DNA from: a bacterium
GTDB lineage: Bacteria > Bacillota_I > Bacilli_A > Izemoplasmatales > UBA1188
Reading direction: 5' to 3'
Length of the DNA stretch: 38,339 bases
NCBI GenBank assembly: GCA_017960565.1
Contig: JAGCYY010000028.1
Span: forward strand, 1 to 38,339
The notes below the pieces were generated by a model. The model did no database searches. It was not told the DNA's origin and worked only from the letters and a program-made list of their open reading frames with translations. The translations under genes were made by a program, and so were the position numbers. The stretch's first letter is position 1. Every line of letters starts with the position of its first letter. This document shows, piece by piece, positions 17,032-24,518 of the stretch.

Positions 17032-19062
17032 TTATCTCCTTTTTAAAATGAGCGTTCCAATACCTTCTATCTCTTTTTTATCATATCTAATGTTAGAAAA
17101 TAATACATCATAATTATCTAGTGAGAAAGATTCTTTATCACTGTTATTTTTGAAAACTATATATAGACTATAAGAATCCATAGATAGATGATAGAATATG
17201 GTATTTTTATCATTTGATTTTATTGATATTTTGTTTTGGATTTCTGTTGAATTATCTAGATTGAATACTTTATGATTAAATCTTATATCAATTATTTTCT
17301 TTAAATCATCGATGTATTTAAGATTTTTATCGATTAAATCCCAGTTGATTTTATTGATAGAATCAGGTGATTTATAAGAATTATCAATCATCTTCTTTGT
17401 TGAGAAAAATTCCATTCCAGAATGTAGTAATGGTTCTCCCAAAGAAAGCAAAATCACAGATATTCCTAAAAAACATCTTTGTTTTACTATTTCGTCATCT
17501 TCATTAAGATTTGATTTTATATAATCAAAAAGAGTCATGTTGTCGTGACATTCAAGGTAATTGATAGATTGGTGTGGATATTTAAATAAGAAGCCTTTTC
17601 TGCATGATCCTTTGATGACATCGATGGTATCCGATATATTCACATATCTATTCATGATATATTGTTTGATAGTTTCACGGAATCTATCATTGAAAAATCC
17701 TATATCAGATATAAGAGCTTTATTATACATATGAGCGAGGTTGTCAGCTTTATTTGATTGTATCATCTTCCAGCCTTCTCCATATATCAAAAAGTCTTCA
17801 CGATAATATTTAAAATCTTGAGCTATGTCATTCATAGTCTCAAAATCGATTAGACCCATAAGATCAAATCTAAAACCATCGACTTTATATTCATTAGCCC
17901 AATATTTTACTGAATCAATAATGAATTTTCTAACCATGTTTTTTGATGAGTTGACATCGTTCTTACAGCCAGAATATTCAGTAAGTATGCCATCTTTATA
18001 GCTATACATATAGCCAGGGCACATTATTTCAAATGGAAAATTATCATAGTCATAGACATGGTTATATACGACATCCATCACAACTTTAAATCCATATTTA
18101 TGAAGATGATCAATCATTCTTTTTAAATCATTGATTCTTTGATATGGATTGCTTGGGTCTAGTGAATATGCGCCACTTGGAACATTGTATGATACTGGAT
18201 TATAGCCCCAGTTATATTTCTTTTTTGGATTGTTTTCATCTATTCCGCCAAAAAGAAAGAAAGGCATCAGTTGAATATGTGTTACACCAAGTTTTTTAAG
18301 GTGTTTTATTCCGGCATCATTTCCATCTTTTGTCTTAAGATTTAAGTCTGTGAATAACTCATATGTTGAAGATTTTGGATTGTGTTTATAAAAAGATGTG
18401 AAATCTCTTATTGATGCTTCATATATTAGGATGTTTTCATGACTTTCATCCACATGATATTTCATTTCATAGAATTTCTTTCTATCTACGATATATGCAT
18501 ATTTAGCATTCGCATCTGCGCTTATGGCATATGGATCGATGGTTGTCCTTGTTTTGCCATTTACATTGATATGATAACGATATTTATATCCTTCAAGATC
18601 TCTATCGATAATCGCTCTCCAGATACCTTGATTTCGATATTTAAGAGCTATTTTCTCTTTGACATTGTCTTTAGATATTAGTTCTAATGTCACTTTTTTA
18701 GCTGTAGGTGCCCAGATTTTAAATTTAGTTGAGTCTTTTGTATAATTAGCACCTAAATCATTTTTCTTATAATAATAAATTGAATCAAAAAGGGTTGATC
18801 TGTGGATTTTACCCATCCTAAGAAAAGATTTATTTCCTCTTGAATCAACAACGTCATATGGTATTTCAAGCTTTAAATAAGCATCGAATGTAGTGATTAT
18901 CTTTTCTTCATTTCCAAGATCAAAACGATCTTTTATTTGAAGATCTATTATTTCATTATTTCCAATTAAAGAATATGTTGAATCAAAATTGTAGATATCT
19001 TTTGGGATGATTAACGTGATTGAATCAAAACTATCAAGATATGAATAAAAAGAATTATTCAT
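17032..19062 (-). CDS. pulA: Type I pullulanase (GH13), cytoplasmic
   Basis: The 676-residue protein has a CBM48-like domain (about residues 100-185) and a GH13 catalytic barrel. YNWGYNP (283-289) is the pullulanase type I signature, here with Asn where Asp is usual. DVVYNH (330-335), the nucleophile Asp400 (GFRFD), the acid Glu429 (YGEGW) and Asp507 (ECHDN) complete the active site. There is no signal peptide, so it should debranch alpha-1,6 links in glycogen or imported branched maltodextrins. The ATG overlaps the end of cca by eight bases, with AAGGA upstream. The gene is followed closely by yhaM. Confidence 0.9.
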   Translation of the reverse strand: MNNSFYSYLDSFDSITLIIPKDIYNFDSTYSLIGNNEIIDLQIKDRFDLGNEEKIITTFDAYLKLEIPYDVVDSRGNKSFLRMGKIHRSTLFDSIYYYKKNDLGANYTKDSTKFKIWAPTAKKVTLELISKDNVKEKIALKYRNQGIWRAIIDRDLEGYKYRYHINVNGKTRTTIDPYAISADANAKYAYIVDRKKFYEMKYHVDESHENILIYEASIRDFTSFYKHNPKSSTYELFTDLNLKTKDGNDAGIKHLKKLGVTHIQLMPFFLFGGIDENNPKKKYNWGYNPVSYNVPSGAYSLDPSNPYQRINDLKRMIDHLHKYGFKVVMDVVYNHVYDYDNFPFEIMCPGYMYSYKDGILTEYSGCKNDVNSSKNMVRKFIIDSVKYWANEYKVDGFRFDLMGLIDFETMNDIAQDFKYYREDFLIYGEGWKMIQSNKADNLAHMYNKALISDIGFFNDRFRETIKQYIMNRYVNISDTIDVIKGSCRKGFLFKYPHQSINYLECHDNMTLFDYIKSNLNEDDEIVKQRCFLGISVILLSLGEPLLHSGMEFFSTKKMIDNSYKSPDSINKINWDLIDKNLKYIDDLKKIIDIRFNHKVFNLDNSTEIQNKISIKSNDKNTIFYHLSMDSYSLYIVFKNNSDKESFSLDNYDVLFSNIRYDKKEIEGIGTLILKRR

Positions 19063-20218
19063 CTATTCTATTTTCCTTTAAATATTTCGTAATTTTTGTT
19101 TTCTTATTTTGGCAATATCCACCTACTACTACATCTAAAGCCATATCTAGATATTTTTTGATTAGAGGTGAATCTTCAAGTTTGAATGCTTTCTTAATAT
19201 CAAAACCATTGATATCAAGTTCTTTAGAACTAGATATTGGCATTTCTTTTAGTAGATCATTTACTTCATCTAATGTATAGATAGAATTATGGAAAACATT
19301 CATAATCTTCATTGCGCTTTCAATACATTCCATAGACACATCTAAAAGAGATTTCTTAGAAAGTGTTCTAGATTCGAATATTTTTATATATTCTATTGTT
19401 TGATTTATTTGTTTGATTTCTTTTCTGCTTAAAAGAATCTCATCAGTTACTGAACCTTTTATATAAGATGCAATAGTGATTAATTCTATCAAATCTACTT
19501 GAATATAATTTCTATTTAATACTTTGGCAGCTTCAAGAATATCTGGATATACTTTAAAAAGTCCAGCATCTAACATAGTAGGAAGAACTTTTTTAAAATG
19601 TGGTTCACCAAGTGTCTTTGTGAGTTCTGTCCTAACACGTTCTTTGGAAATATATTTAAGAAGAGGAATATTGATTCTTATAGCGTTCATTGTATCTTTA
19701 TCGATTTCAAAATCGAGTCTAGATGCAAATCTAAAAGCTCTAAATATTCTAAGAGCATCTTCTGATAATCTTCTTATAGGACTTCCGACAGTTCTAATTA
19801 TCTTTTTCTTTAAATCTACAAGGCCATTGTTGTAATCTATGACATTTAGATCACTGTCGAGACATAAAGCATTTATTGTGAAATCCCTTCTTCTAACATC
19901 TTGTTTAAGAGTTTTCGTTACTTTGGTTTCTGGATGTCTATGATCGCTGTATTTTCTATCGGATCTATAGGTTGTGACTTCATATCTATAACCATCCATC
20001 GAAACAGTCACAGTACGATATTTAGTGCTTTGAACAAATGAGTCTGGGAATATGCGCTCAATCTCATCAGGAAGGCAATTTGTCGTGATATCAATGTCAT
20101 AAGCATCCATATCTAAAAGGTAGTCTCTAACGAAACCACCTACGATATAAGCTTCATATTGTTCCTCTTCAAATTTCTTTAGAACTTTAATCGCTCCTTC
20201 AAGCATTTTATTATCCAT
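19055..20218 (-). CDS. cca: CCA-adding tRNA nucleotidyltransferase
   Basis: This is a class II poly(A) polymerase/CCA-adding enzyme that builds or repairs the 3' CCA of tRNAs. Visible are YIVGGFVRDYLL, the catalytic DxD (YDIDITTN), the RRDFTINALCLD motif, and EDALRIFRAFRFASRL of the neck region. I start at the ATG 20218 (387 residues): TATAAT at 20230-20225 ends six bases before it. In-frame TTG at 20233 or GTG at 20239 would add residues, and an AAGGA lies seven bases before that TTG, so the start is not settled. It leads the cca-pulA-yhaM operon and is divergent from the yigZ-like gene. Confidence 0.88.
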   Translation of the reverse strand: MDNKMLEGAIKVLKKFEEEQYEAYIVGGFVRDYLLDMDAYDIDITTNCLPDEIERIFPDSFVQSTKYRTVTVSMDGYRYEVTTYRSDRKYSDHRHPETKVTKTLKQDVRRRDFTINALCLDSDLNVIDYNNGLVDLKKKIIRTVGSPIRRLSEDALRIFRAFRFASRLDFEIDKDTMNAIRINIPLLKYISKERVRTELTKTLGEPHFKKVLPTMLDAGLFKVYPDILEAAKVLNRNYIQVDLIELITIASYIKGSVTDEILLSRKEIKQINQTIEYIKIFESRTLSKKSLLDVSMECIESAMKIMNVFHNSIYTLDEVNDLLKEMPISSSKELDINGFDIKKAFKLEDSPLIKKYLDMALDVVVGGYCQNKKTKITKYLKENRIDE

Positions 20219-20336
20219 ACTTCTATTATACAACATCACATCCTTTTTTATGTAATAAAAAGATGATATAATGCATTCCTTTTCTTAAAATGTGCATCAT
20301 ATATCATTGTTGTAAATCTCTTTAAGATATAAAAAG

Positions 20337-20364
20337 TTAAGAATTCTATAGAAAATGATATAAT
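20337..20364 (+). promoter_or_regulatory. Promoter of the yigZ-like gene, probably leaderless
   Basis: TTAAGA (20337-20342), a 16-base spacer and TATAAT (20359-20364) are followed by exactly six bases and the ATG at 20371. No Shine-Dalgarno is present between them. Confidence 0.5.
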
Positions 20365-20370
20365 ATAAGC

Positions 20371-20967
20371 ATGAATTCTATTAAAGACACTGTGACAAAT
20401 GAAATAACAATAGAAAAATCTAGGTTTATAACCTATCTTTTTAAATGCGATAATCAAATCGATGCCAAATCGATTATTCTTGATATGAATAAAAAATATG
20501 CAGATGCAACTCATGTTGTATATGCATTTATCACTGAAAAAGATACCAGAAGCAATGATAATGGTGAACCAAAAGGCACTGCAGGACTACCGACACTTGA
20601 AGTATTAAGAAAAGAAAAGATGACGAATGTTCTTGCGGTGACAATCAGATATTTTGGCGGTATAAAACTCGGTGCGCCTGGACTTGTTAGGGCTTATACA
20701 AAAGGTGTTAGTGAAGCATTAAAAAAAGCTATTATAACACATCAAGAGTTAGTATCCAATATAACATTGAATACTAGTTATAAAGATTCTTTTTATCTTG
20801 ATAAAAATCTAAATCTCGCAATGGATTATAAAAAAGAATATGACAATAGAGTTACATATCATATTAAATTATTAGAAAAAGATTTAGATAACTTTAAAGA
20901 ATTGTTTGTAAATCTTAAAGATGAATATAGATTTGAACTTTTAAATAGTGAGGTTTTATTTATATGA
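20371..20967 (+). CDS. yigZ: YigZ/IMPACT family protein (UPF0029)
   Basis: The 198-residue protein has an N-terminal UPF0029/IMPACT domain with ATHVVYAFI, DNGEPKGTAGLP and RYFGGIKLGAPGLVRAYTKGV, and a shorter ferredoxin-like C-terminal domain. This is the usual bacterial YigZ architecture. The eukaryotic relative IMPACT acts in translation control; the bacterial role is not settled. The gene has no ribosome site and appears leaderless. Its TGA overlaps the ATG of the ApbE-like gene by four bases, so the two are one transcription unit. Confidence 0.88.
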   Translation: MNSIKDTVTNEITIEKSRFITYLFKCDNQIDAKSIILDMNKKYADATHVVYAFITEKDTRSNDNGEPKGTAGLPTLEVLRKEKMTNVLAVTIRYFGGIKLGAPGLVRAYTKGVSEALKKAIITHQELVSNITLNTSYKDSFYLDKNLNLAMDYKKEYDNRVTYHIKLLEKDLDNFKELFVNLKDEYRFELLNSEVLFI

Positions 20968-22016
20968 AAAAAATGTTTGTAATTCTCACTGTTTTTCTTA
21001 TTGTTTTATTATTATCTTCTTGTGGCACACACGAATATAGTGATGAACTTATCTATTTTCAAACCAAAATCGTTATCACCATATATGATGAAAGTTATAG
21101 TGATTCTAAAGAATATATAAGTTATGCAAAAAAACTATTTGAAGATTACAACAATCTTTCTGATAGATATCTAGATTATGATAATACATATGGCATATAT
21201 TATATAAATCATCATCCAAATGAAACAATTAAGATAGATGAAAGATTATTTAATTTGATTAAATTTTCTAAAGACGAAGGAAAGAAGATTATCGATCAAG
21301 ATAATAAACCATATTTTAATATTCTTATCGGTAAACTTAGTGATATTTATAATGACATATTTGATAAATACGAAGGTAAAGCTGTCACGAGCGAGGTCTT
21401 TGATAAGAACCAAATATCAAGCATTAATTTTGATTTTGATTTAGACCAAATTGAACTAGATAATGTACATAAAACTATAAAAATTCCTGATACAGTATCT
21501 ATTGATCTTGGCGGTATTGCAAAAGGATATGCGGTAAATGAACTAGTAAAATATTATAATGATAATGGTGTTAAATATTTTATTGATGCTGGACAATCTA
21601 ATCTAATCACAAACACAGTAAATCCGAAGAGAAACGGAAATTTTGTGATTGGTTTAAGACATCCAGAGACAAGCGACAATAGATTAAGGCTTTATGCAAC
21701 AATAAATTTAGAAAAAAATAAAGCACTTGTGACAAGTGCTGATTATCAAAAATATTTTATTTATGATAATGAAATATATTCATCAATACTTTCAACTTCT
21801 ACTAATCTTCCAGCATCTACAGATATTAGATCGATTTCGATCCTGCATGACTCAAGTGCACTTGGTGATATAATATCTACTGTTTCATTTATGATGGGAA
21901 GTAAAAAAGCTATAGAATATTTAAATAACGAAAATATTTCATACATTATGTATCTTAAAAATGGTGAAATAATCTATAGTGATGATATCAAAGATATAAT
22001 TAATATTATAAATTAA
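20964..22016 (+). CDS. ApbE-like flavin transferase lipoprotein with an altered active-site motif
   Basis: The 350-residue protein has a lipoprotein signal (LSSC, Cys20) and an ApbE fold. DLGGIAKGYAVN (181-192) and SADYQKYF (257-264) are typical. GDIISTVSFMMG holds the Asp302 and Thr306 of the metal site. ApbE attaches FMN covalently to secreted proteins or binds FAD outside the membrane. However, the segment that normally reads HHxxDPxTGxP is here SSILSTSTNLP (273-283), so the His, Asp and Gly are missing. The usual GGN is GQS at 210-212. It may therefore be a binder or a divergent enzyme. It overlaps yigZ by four bases and is convergent with a Gx-transporter/NusG-II gene, a partner seen in flavin-based electron transfer loci. 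Confidence 0.72.
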   Translation: MKKMFVILTVFLIVLLLSSCGTHEYSDELIYFQTKIVITIYDESYSDSKEYISYAKKLFEDYNNLSDRYLDYDNTYGIYYINHHPNETIKIDERLFNLIKFSKDEGKKIIDQDNKPYFNILIGKLSDIYNDIFDKYEGKAVTSEVFDKNQISSINFDFDLDQIELDNVHKTIKIPDTVSIDLGGIAKGYAVNELVKYYNDNGVKYFIDAGQSNLITNTVNPKRNGNFVIGLRHPETSDNRLRLYATINLEKNKALVTSADYQKYFIYDNEIYSSILSTSTNLPASTDIRSISILHDSSALGDIISTVSFMMGSKKAIEYLNNENISYIMYLKNGEIIYSDDIKDIINIIN

Positions 22017-22945
22017 ACTATTATATCGATATCAGAGAGTTCGTTATCACTAATCGACACAATAAACCTATTTGGAAGACATATGATATTTTCATATTTT
22101 GTAGAGATATATCCTCTATCACTACAAATATGTTTTTTGCATGTTTCATTTGATATTCTAACTCTTCCATTATCTATTTCTACTGTCAGGGTAAAATAAT
22201 CTTTTTCATCGATATTATAGACAAGATAATTATATTCATAGATTGTGCCTACTTCATTAACACTTATAAGATTACTTGAATACGATTTATATTTCGAAGG
22301 ATTAGATAAAGATATTTCTGTGATCAATTCATTTTGATAAGTTATTCTGCAAATCTTTTCATCAGCTTTATTATATGTTTTTTGATAGATAAATAAGCTT
22401 AATGAGAGAATGAAAATGATAGATATGATTGATATAGATATTATTTTTGGCTTAAATGATTCTTCTCTAAATCTCTTTATAACTAGGTTTGTGATGAGAG
22501 CTGTAATAAATCCAAGAGGCACAGAAAGTGTTAACATAATTGGTAGATAATATATTATAGATATATCTTTGATATAGATATATGCCATCAGTAACTGTGC
22601 AATGGCGTGAAAAATAGCACTCATAACACTCATAAAATATAAAGAATCTTTCTTTATTCTATGAATTATTAACATAACTATTAAACTAACTATTCCACTT
22701 ACAAGTGATAAGACAAAGGAAACTGATAATATTCCTGAAAAGATTAAACCAACAAGAAAAATACGGAGTAAAAGAACTAGGCTTGCCTCTTTATATGAAT
22801 AAAGATAGAGAACAATCATAGTAACAGTGTTTGCAAGGCCAAGTTTAACTCCAGGAATTCCTGTAGGTATAAATGATTCCATAATCGATAATACTATTGC
22901 AAGAGACGTGAGTATCGCAATAGTAACAAGTTTTTTTGTCTTCAT
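22013..22945 (-). CDS. Gx-transporter (Hpre_diP_synt_I) membrane domain fused to a NusG domain II
   Basis: Residues 1-165 have about five to six hydrophobic helices and the motif GIPGVKLGLANTVTMIVLY, typical of the Gx transporter family often named heptaprenyl diphosphate synthase component I. After a further membrane helix (168-187), residues 190-305 match the extracellular NusG domain II type: NGRVRISNETCKKHICSDRGYIS, then ICLPNRFIVSI. In Listeria-type flavin-based extracellular electron transfer loci these two parts are separate genes, eetB and eetA. Here they are one protein. Its stop codon overlaps that of the convergent ApbE-like gene. The ATG overlaps the DUF523 stop (TGATG). The domain calls are good; the electron-transfer role is inference. 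Confidence 0.75.
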   Translation of the reverse strand: MKTKKLVTIAILTSLAIVLSIMESFIPTGIPGVKLGLANTVTMIVLYLYSYKEASLVLLLRIFLVGLIFSGILSVSFVLSLVSGIVSLIVMLIIHRIKKDSLYFMSVMSAIFHAIAQLLMAYIYIKDISIIYYLPIMLTLSVPLGFITALITNLVIKRFREESFKPKIISISIISIIFILSLSLFIYQKTYNKADEKICRITYQNELITEISLSNPSKYKSYSSNLISVNEVGTIYEYNYLVYNIDEKDYFTLTVEIDNGRVRISNETCKKHICSDRGYISTKYENIICLPNRFIVSISDNELSDIDIIV

Positions 22946-23361
22946 CAGTCGATATATATTAAATTAAATCCTTCTTCTTTGAGCATTCTAGATGTCAGAC
23001 CCATTCGGTCTATTTTTTTATTTTTGAACGAGCCATCATATGAATATTTACCACACGATGGTGAACCATTTTTTAATATTGCTGTCTTACAATCATATGA
23101 TTTTAAAAATTTGATTGTATTGATTGCACCAACATAAAAACTCTTAGTTACATCTTTTCCACTGATAGTATAGAATATACCTTCACTATTTTCTTCAGCT
23201 GGATCTCTTGGGATAGATAGACCACCAAAAACTTCAGGGCAAATAGGAAGAACTGTTTTATCTTTTATTAGTTCTTCTATTTTTGAATTATAATTGTTTC
23301 CGCCTGTGTATTTGGTATTTATGCCAATTAGGCAAGCACTTACAGCAATATATTCTTTCAT
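22945..23361 (-). CDS. DUF523 (TudS-type) iron-sulfur protein
   Basis: The 138-residue protein has ACLIGINTKYTGG (Cys10), CPEVFGGLSIPRDPAE (Cys41) and NGSPSCG (Cys103), the three cysteines conserved in DUF523. Members of this family studied as TudS bind a [4Fe-4S] cluster and desulfurise thiouracil; that activity is plausible but not shown here. No Shine-Dalgarno is visible. The sequence before the ATG is an A/T palindrome containing TAAAAT six bases from the start. It is translationally coupled to the Gx-transporter fusion by TGATG. Confidence 0.8.
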   Translation of the reverse strand: MKEYIAVSACLIGINTKYTGGNNYNSKIEELIKDKTVLPICPEVFGGLSIPRDPAEENSEGIFYTISGKDVTKSFYVGAINTIKFLKSYDCKTAILKNGSPSCGKYSYDGSFKNKKIDRMGLTSRMLKEEGFNLIYID

Positions 23362-23383
23362 ATTTATATTTTAAAATATAAAT
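23362..23383. promoter_or_regulatory. 22-bp A/T palindrome directly before the DUF523 gene
   Basis: Arms ATTTATATTTT (23362-23372) and AAAATATAAAT (23373-23383) are perfect reverse complements ending one base before the ATG. On the minus strand it contains TAAAAT six bases before the ATG, so it may be a -10 region with an operator. No convincing -35 is seen. Confidence 0.35.
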
Positions 23384-23392
23384 GAAAAAATA

Positions 23393-23412
23393 AAAAGAGC
23401 AATCGCTCTTTT
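23393..23412 (-). terminator. Terminator of rpsP-khpA
   Basis: AAAAGAGC (23393-23400) and GCTCTTTT (23405-23412) form a stem with a four-base loop. On the minus strand it is followed by a T-rich run. It overlaps the khpA stop codon. Confidence 0.85.
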
Positions 23413-23662
23413 ATTCATATGAATCGAATTCAATCTTAATCTTTTTGCCTGCTCTAGAGGCACTCGCATGAGCTACAGTTCTAATGGCATTCGCAATTCT
23501 GCCGCCTTTACCTATAACTCTACCAAGATCATCCTTACTAACAAGCACCTGTAGAACTACAGTTTCATCAACATCGACAAAAGAAGAAATTGAAACATCA
23601 TCTGGGTTAGTCACAATTGGTGCAACTAGCGCTTTTAGAAGCTGTTCAAATTCTGTATTCAT
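23411..23662 (-). CDS. khpA: KH-domain RNA-binding protein KhpA
   Basis: This 83-residue protein is a single KH domain with GRVIGKGGRIANAIRT, the GxxG RNA-binding loop. KhpA works with KhpB in Firmicutes as an RNA chaperone affecting cell division and mRNA stability. I start at ATG 23662, since AGGTG lies about six bases before it. A GTG at 23671, directly after the rpsP stop, would add three residues. rpsP-khpA order is common, but here a terminator follows at once, so rimM, trmD and rplS, which often come next, are elsewhere. Confidence 0.92.
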   Translation of the reverse strand: MNTEFEQLLKALVAPIVTNPDDVSISSFVDVDETVVLQVLVSKDDLGRVIGKGGRIANAIRTVAHASASRAGKKIKIEFDSYE

Positions 23663-23671
23663 CTTTGTCAC

Positions 23672-23947
23672 CTACTTTTGTTGTTTACTGTCGGCGTATT
23701 CCTTAAGAATTCCATTCTTTCTGAAAATGCTTTTAACTGTATCTGTAGGTTGAGCACCAACATTTAACCAGCTGAAGATTTTCTCTTTATCAAGTTTAAC
23801 TTGATTTTCAGCAACTTTACAAGTTGGATCATATGTTCCAACGATTTCTAAAAAACGTCCATCACGTTTTGCAAGTGCGTCAGCTGCAACAATACGATAG
23901 AAAGGTTTTTTTGCAGCTCCGAATCTTTGTAATCTTAGTTTTACCAT
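23672..23947 (-). CDS. rpsP: 30S ribosomal protein S16
   Basis: The 91-residue protein begins [30 protein letters not shown], the classic S16 start, and continues with [10 protein letters not shown]. It belongs to the 30S body and aids subunit assembly. GGAGG lies about seven bases before the ATG. A good promoter sits at 24003-23975, so rpsP starts its own short operon with khpA. Confidence 0.97.
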   Translation of the reverse strand: MVKLRLQRFGAAKKPFYRIVAADALAKRDGRFLEIVGTYDPTCKVAENQVKLDKEKIFSWLNVGAQPTDTVKSIFRKNGILKEYADSKQQK

Positions 23948-23974
23948 AATACTTCCTCCATTTTTACCTCAATA

Positions 23975-24003
23975 ATTTTACTCTTATAAAATATTGTTGT
24001 CAA
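23975..24003 (-). promoter_or_regulatory. Strong sigma-A promoter of rpsP-khpA
   Basis: On the minus strand TTGACA (24003-23998), a 17-base spacer and TAAAAT (23980-23975) lie 28 bases before the rpsP ATG. The -35 is a perfect consensus and the -10 matches at five of six. An inverted copy of TTGACA at 24014-24019 forms a small hairpin with it. Confidence 0.75.
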
Positions 24004-24026
24004 GTATTTTTTCTTGACAGATAAAA

Positions 24027-24518
24027 TTATTTGGTTGTAACTTCGATTTTTGTCAATTCTTCGATTTTATTTACGATCTTTAATATCTGTTTATTATTCA
24101 TAGATGTGACACTGATTCTTTTTGTTGCAGCATCATTTAATATAAATTCTATATATTTGAATTTCTTATTAAGATTATTAATTTTTGTACCATTTGAAGT
24201 TGAATTAGAGTAGATTACTTTAAATTCTTTAATATCGTTTAAATTAATGTTTTCTTTTTCTTGAATTCTATCTTCTTTAAAAAGACCATAATCTTTATTG
24301 ATACTTATATTTGAATCAGTCATTGTTATTCTATAGACAATGAGTGGTTTTAAAGCTGAATAAAATAGGAACGAAAATAGAATAGATGCAATAATAATCC
24401 TAACTAAATCTGGTGAAAATATAATTATGTATAATAAGACACCTAATGCAACAATTGATAAAGTTCCAAAAAGTATAATATCATTGCCAAACGGAAAATA
24501 TGTCTTCTTATTTTTCAT
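24027..24518 (-). CDS. Two-helix membrane protein with a PH-like cytoplasmic domain, unknown function
   Basis: The protein (163 residues from ATG 24518) has two hydrophobic helices near residues 15-35 and 38-60. A mostly beta region with one C-terminal helix follows, in the style of small bacterial PH-like (EbsA/YcxB-type) proteins. The alignment is too weak for a family call. GAGGAG is seven bases before ATG 24518; the in-frame ATG at 24524 is too close to that site. It overlaps the aminotransferase by 11 bases and is last in the ior operon. A link to aromatic metabolism is not evident. Confidence 0.6.
   Translation of the reverse strand: MKNKKTYFPFGNDIILFGTLSIVALGVLLYIIIFSPDLVRIIIASILFSFLFYSALKPLIVYRITMTDSNISINKDYGLFKEDRIQEKENINLNDIKEFKVIYSNSTSNGTKINNLNKKFKYIEFILNDAATKRISVTSMNNKQILKIVNKIEELTKIEVTTK

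Noticed and set aside
20248..20514. 88-residue minus-strand frame over the start of yigZ.
   Set aside because: It is a shadow of yigZ: no ribosome site, and it covers the yigZ promoter.
23411..23947. rimM-trmD-rplS continuing the rpsP operon.
   Set aside because: A strong terminator overlaps the khpA stop and the next gene is DUF523; no rimM or trmD motif is present.
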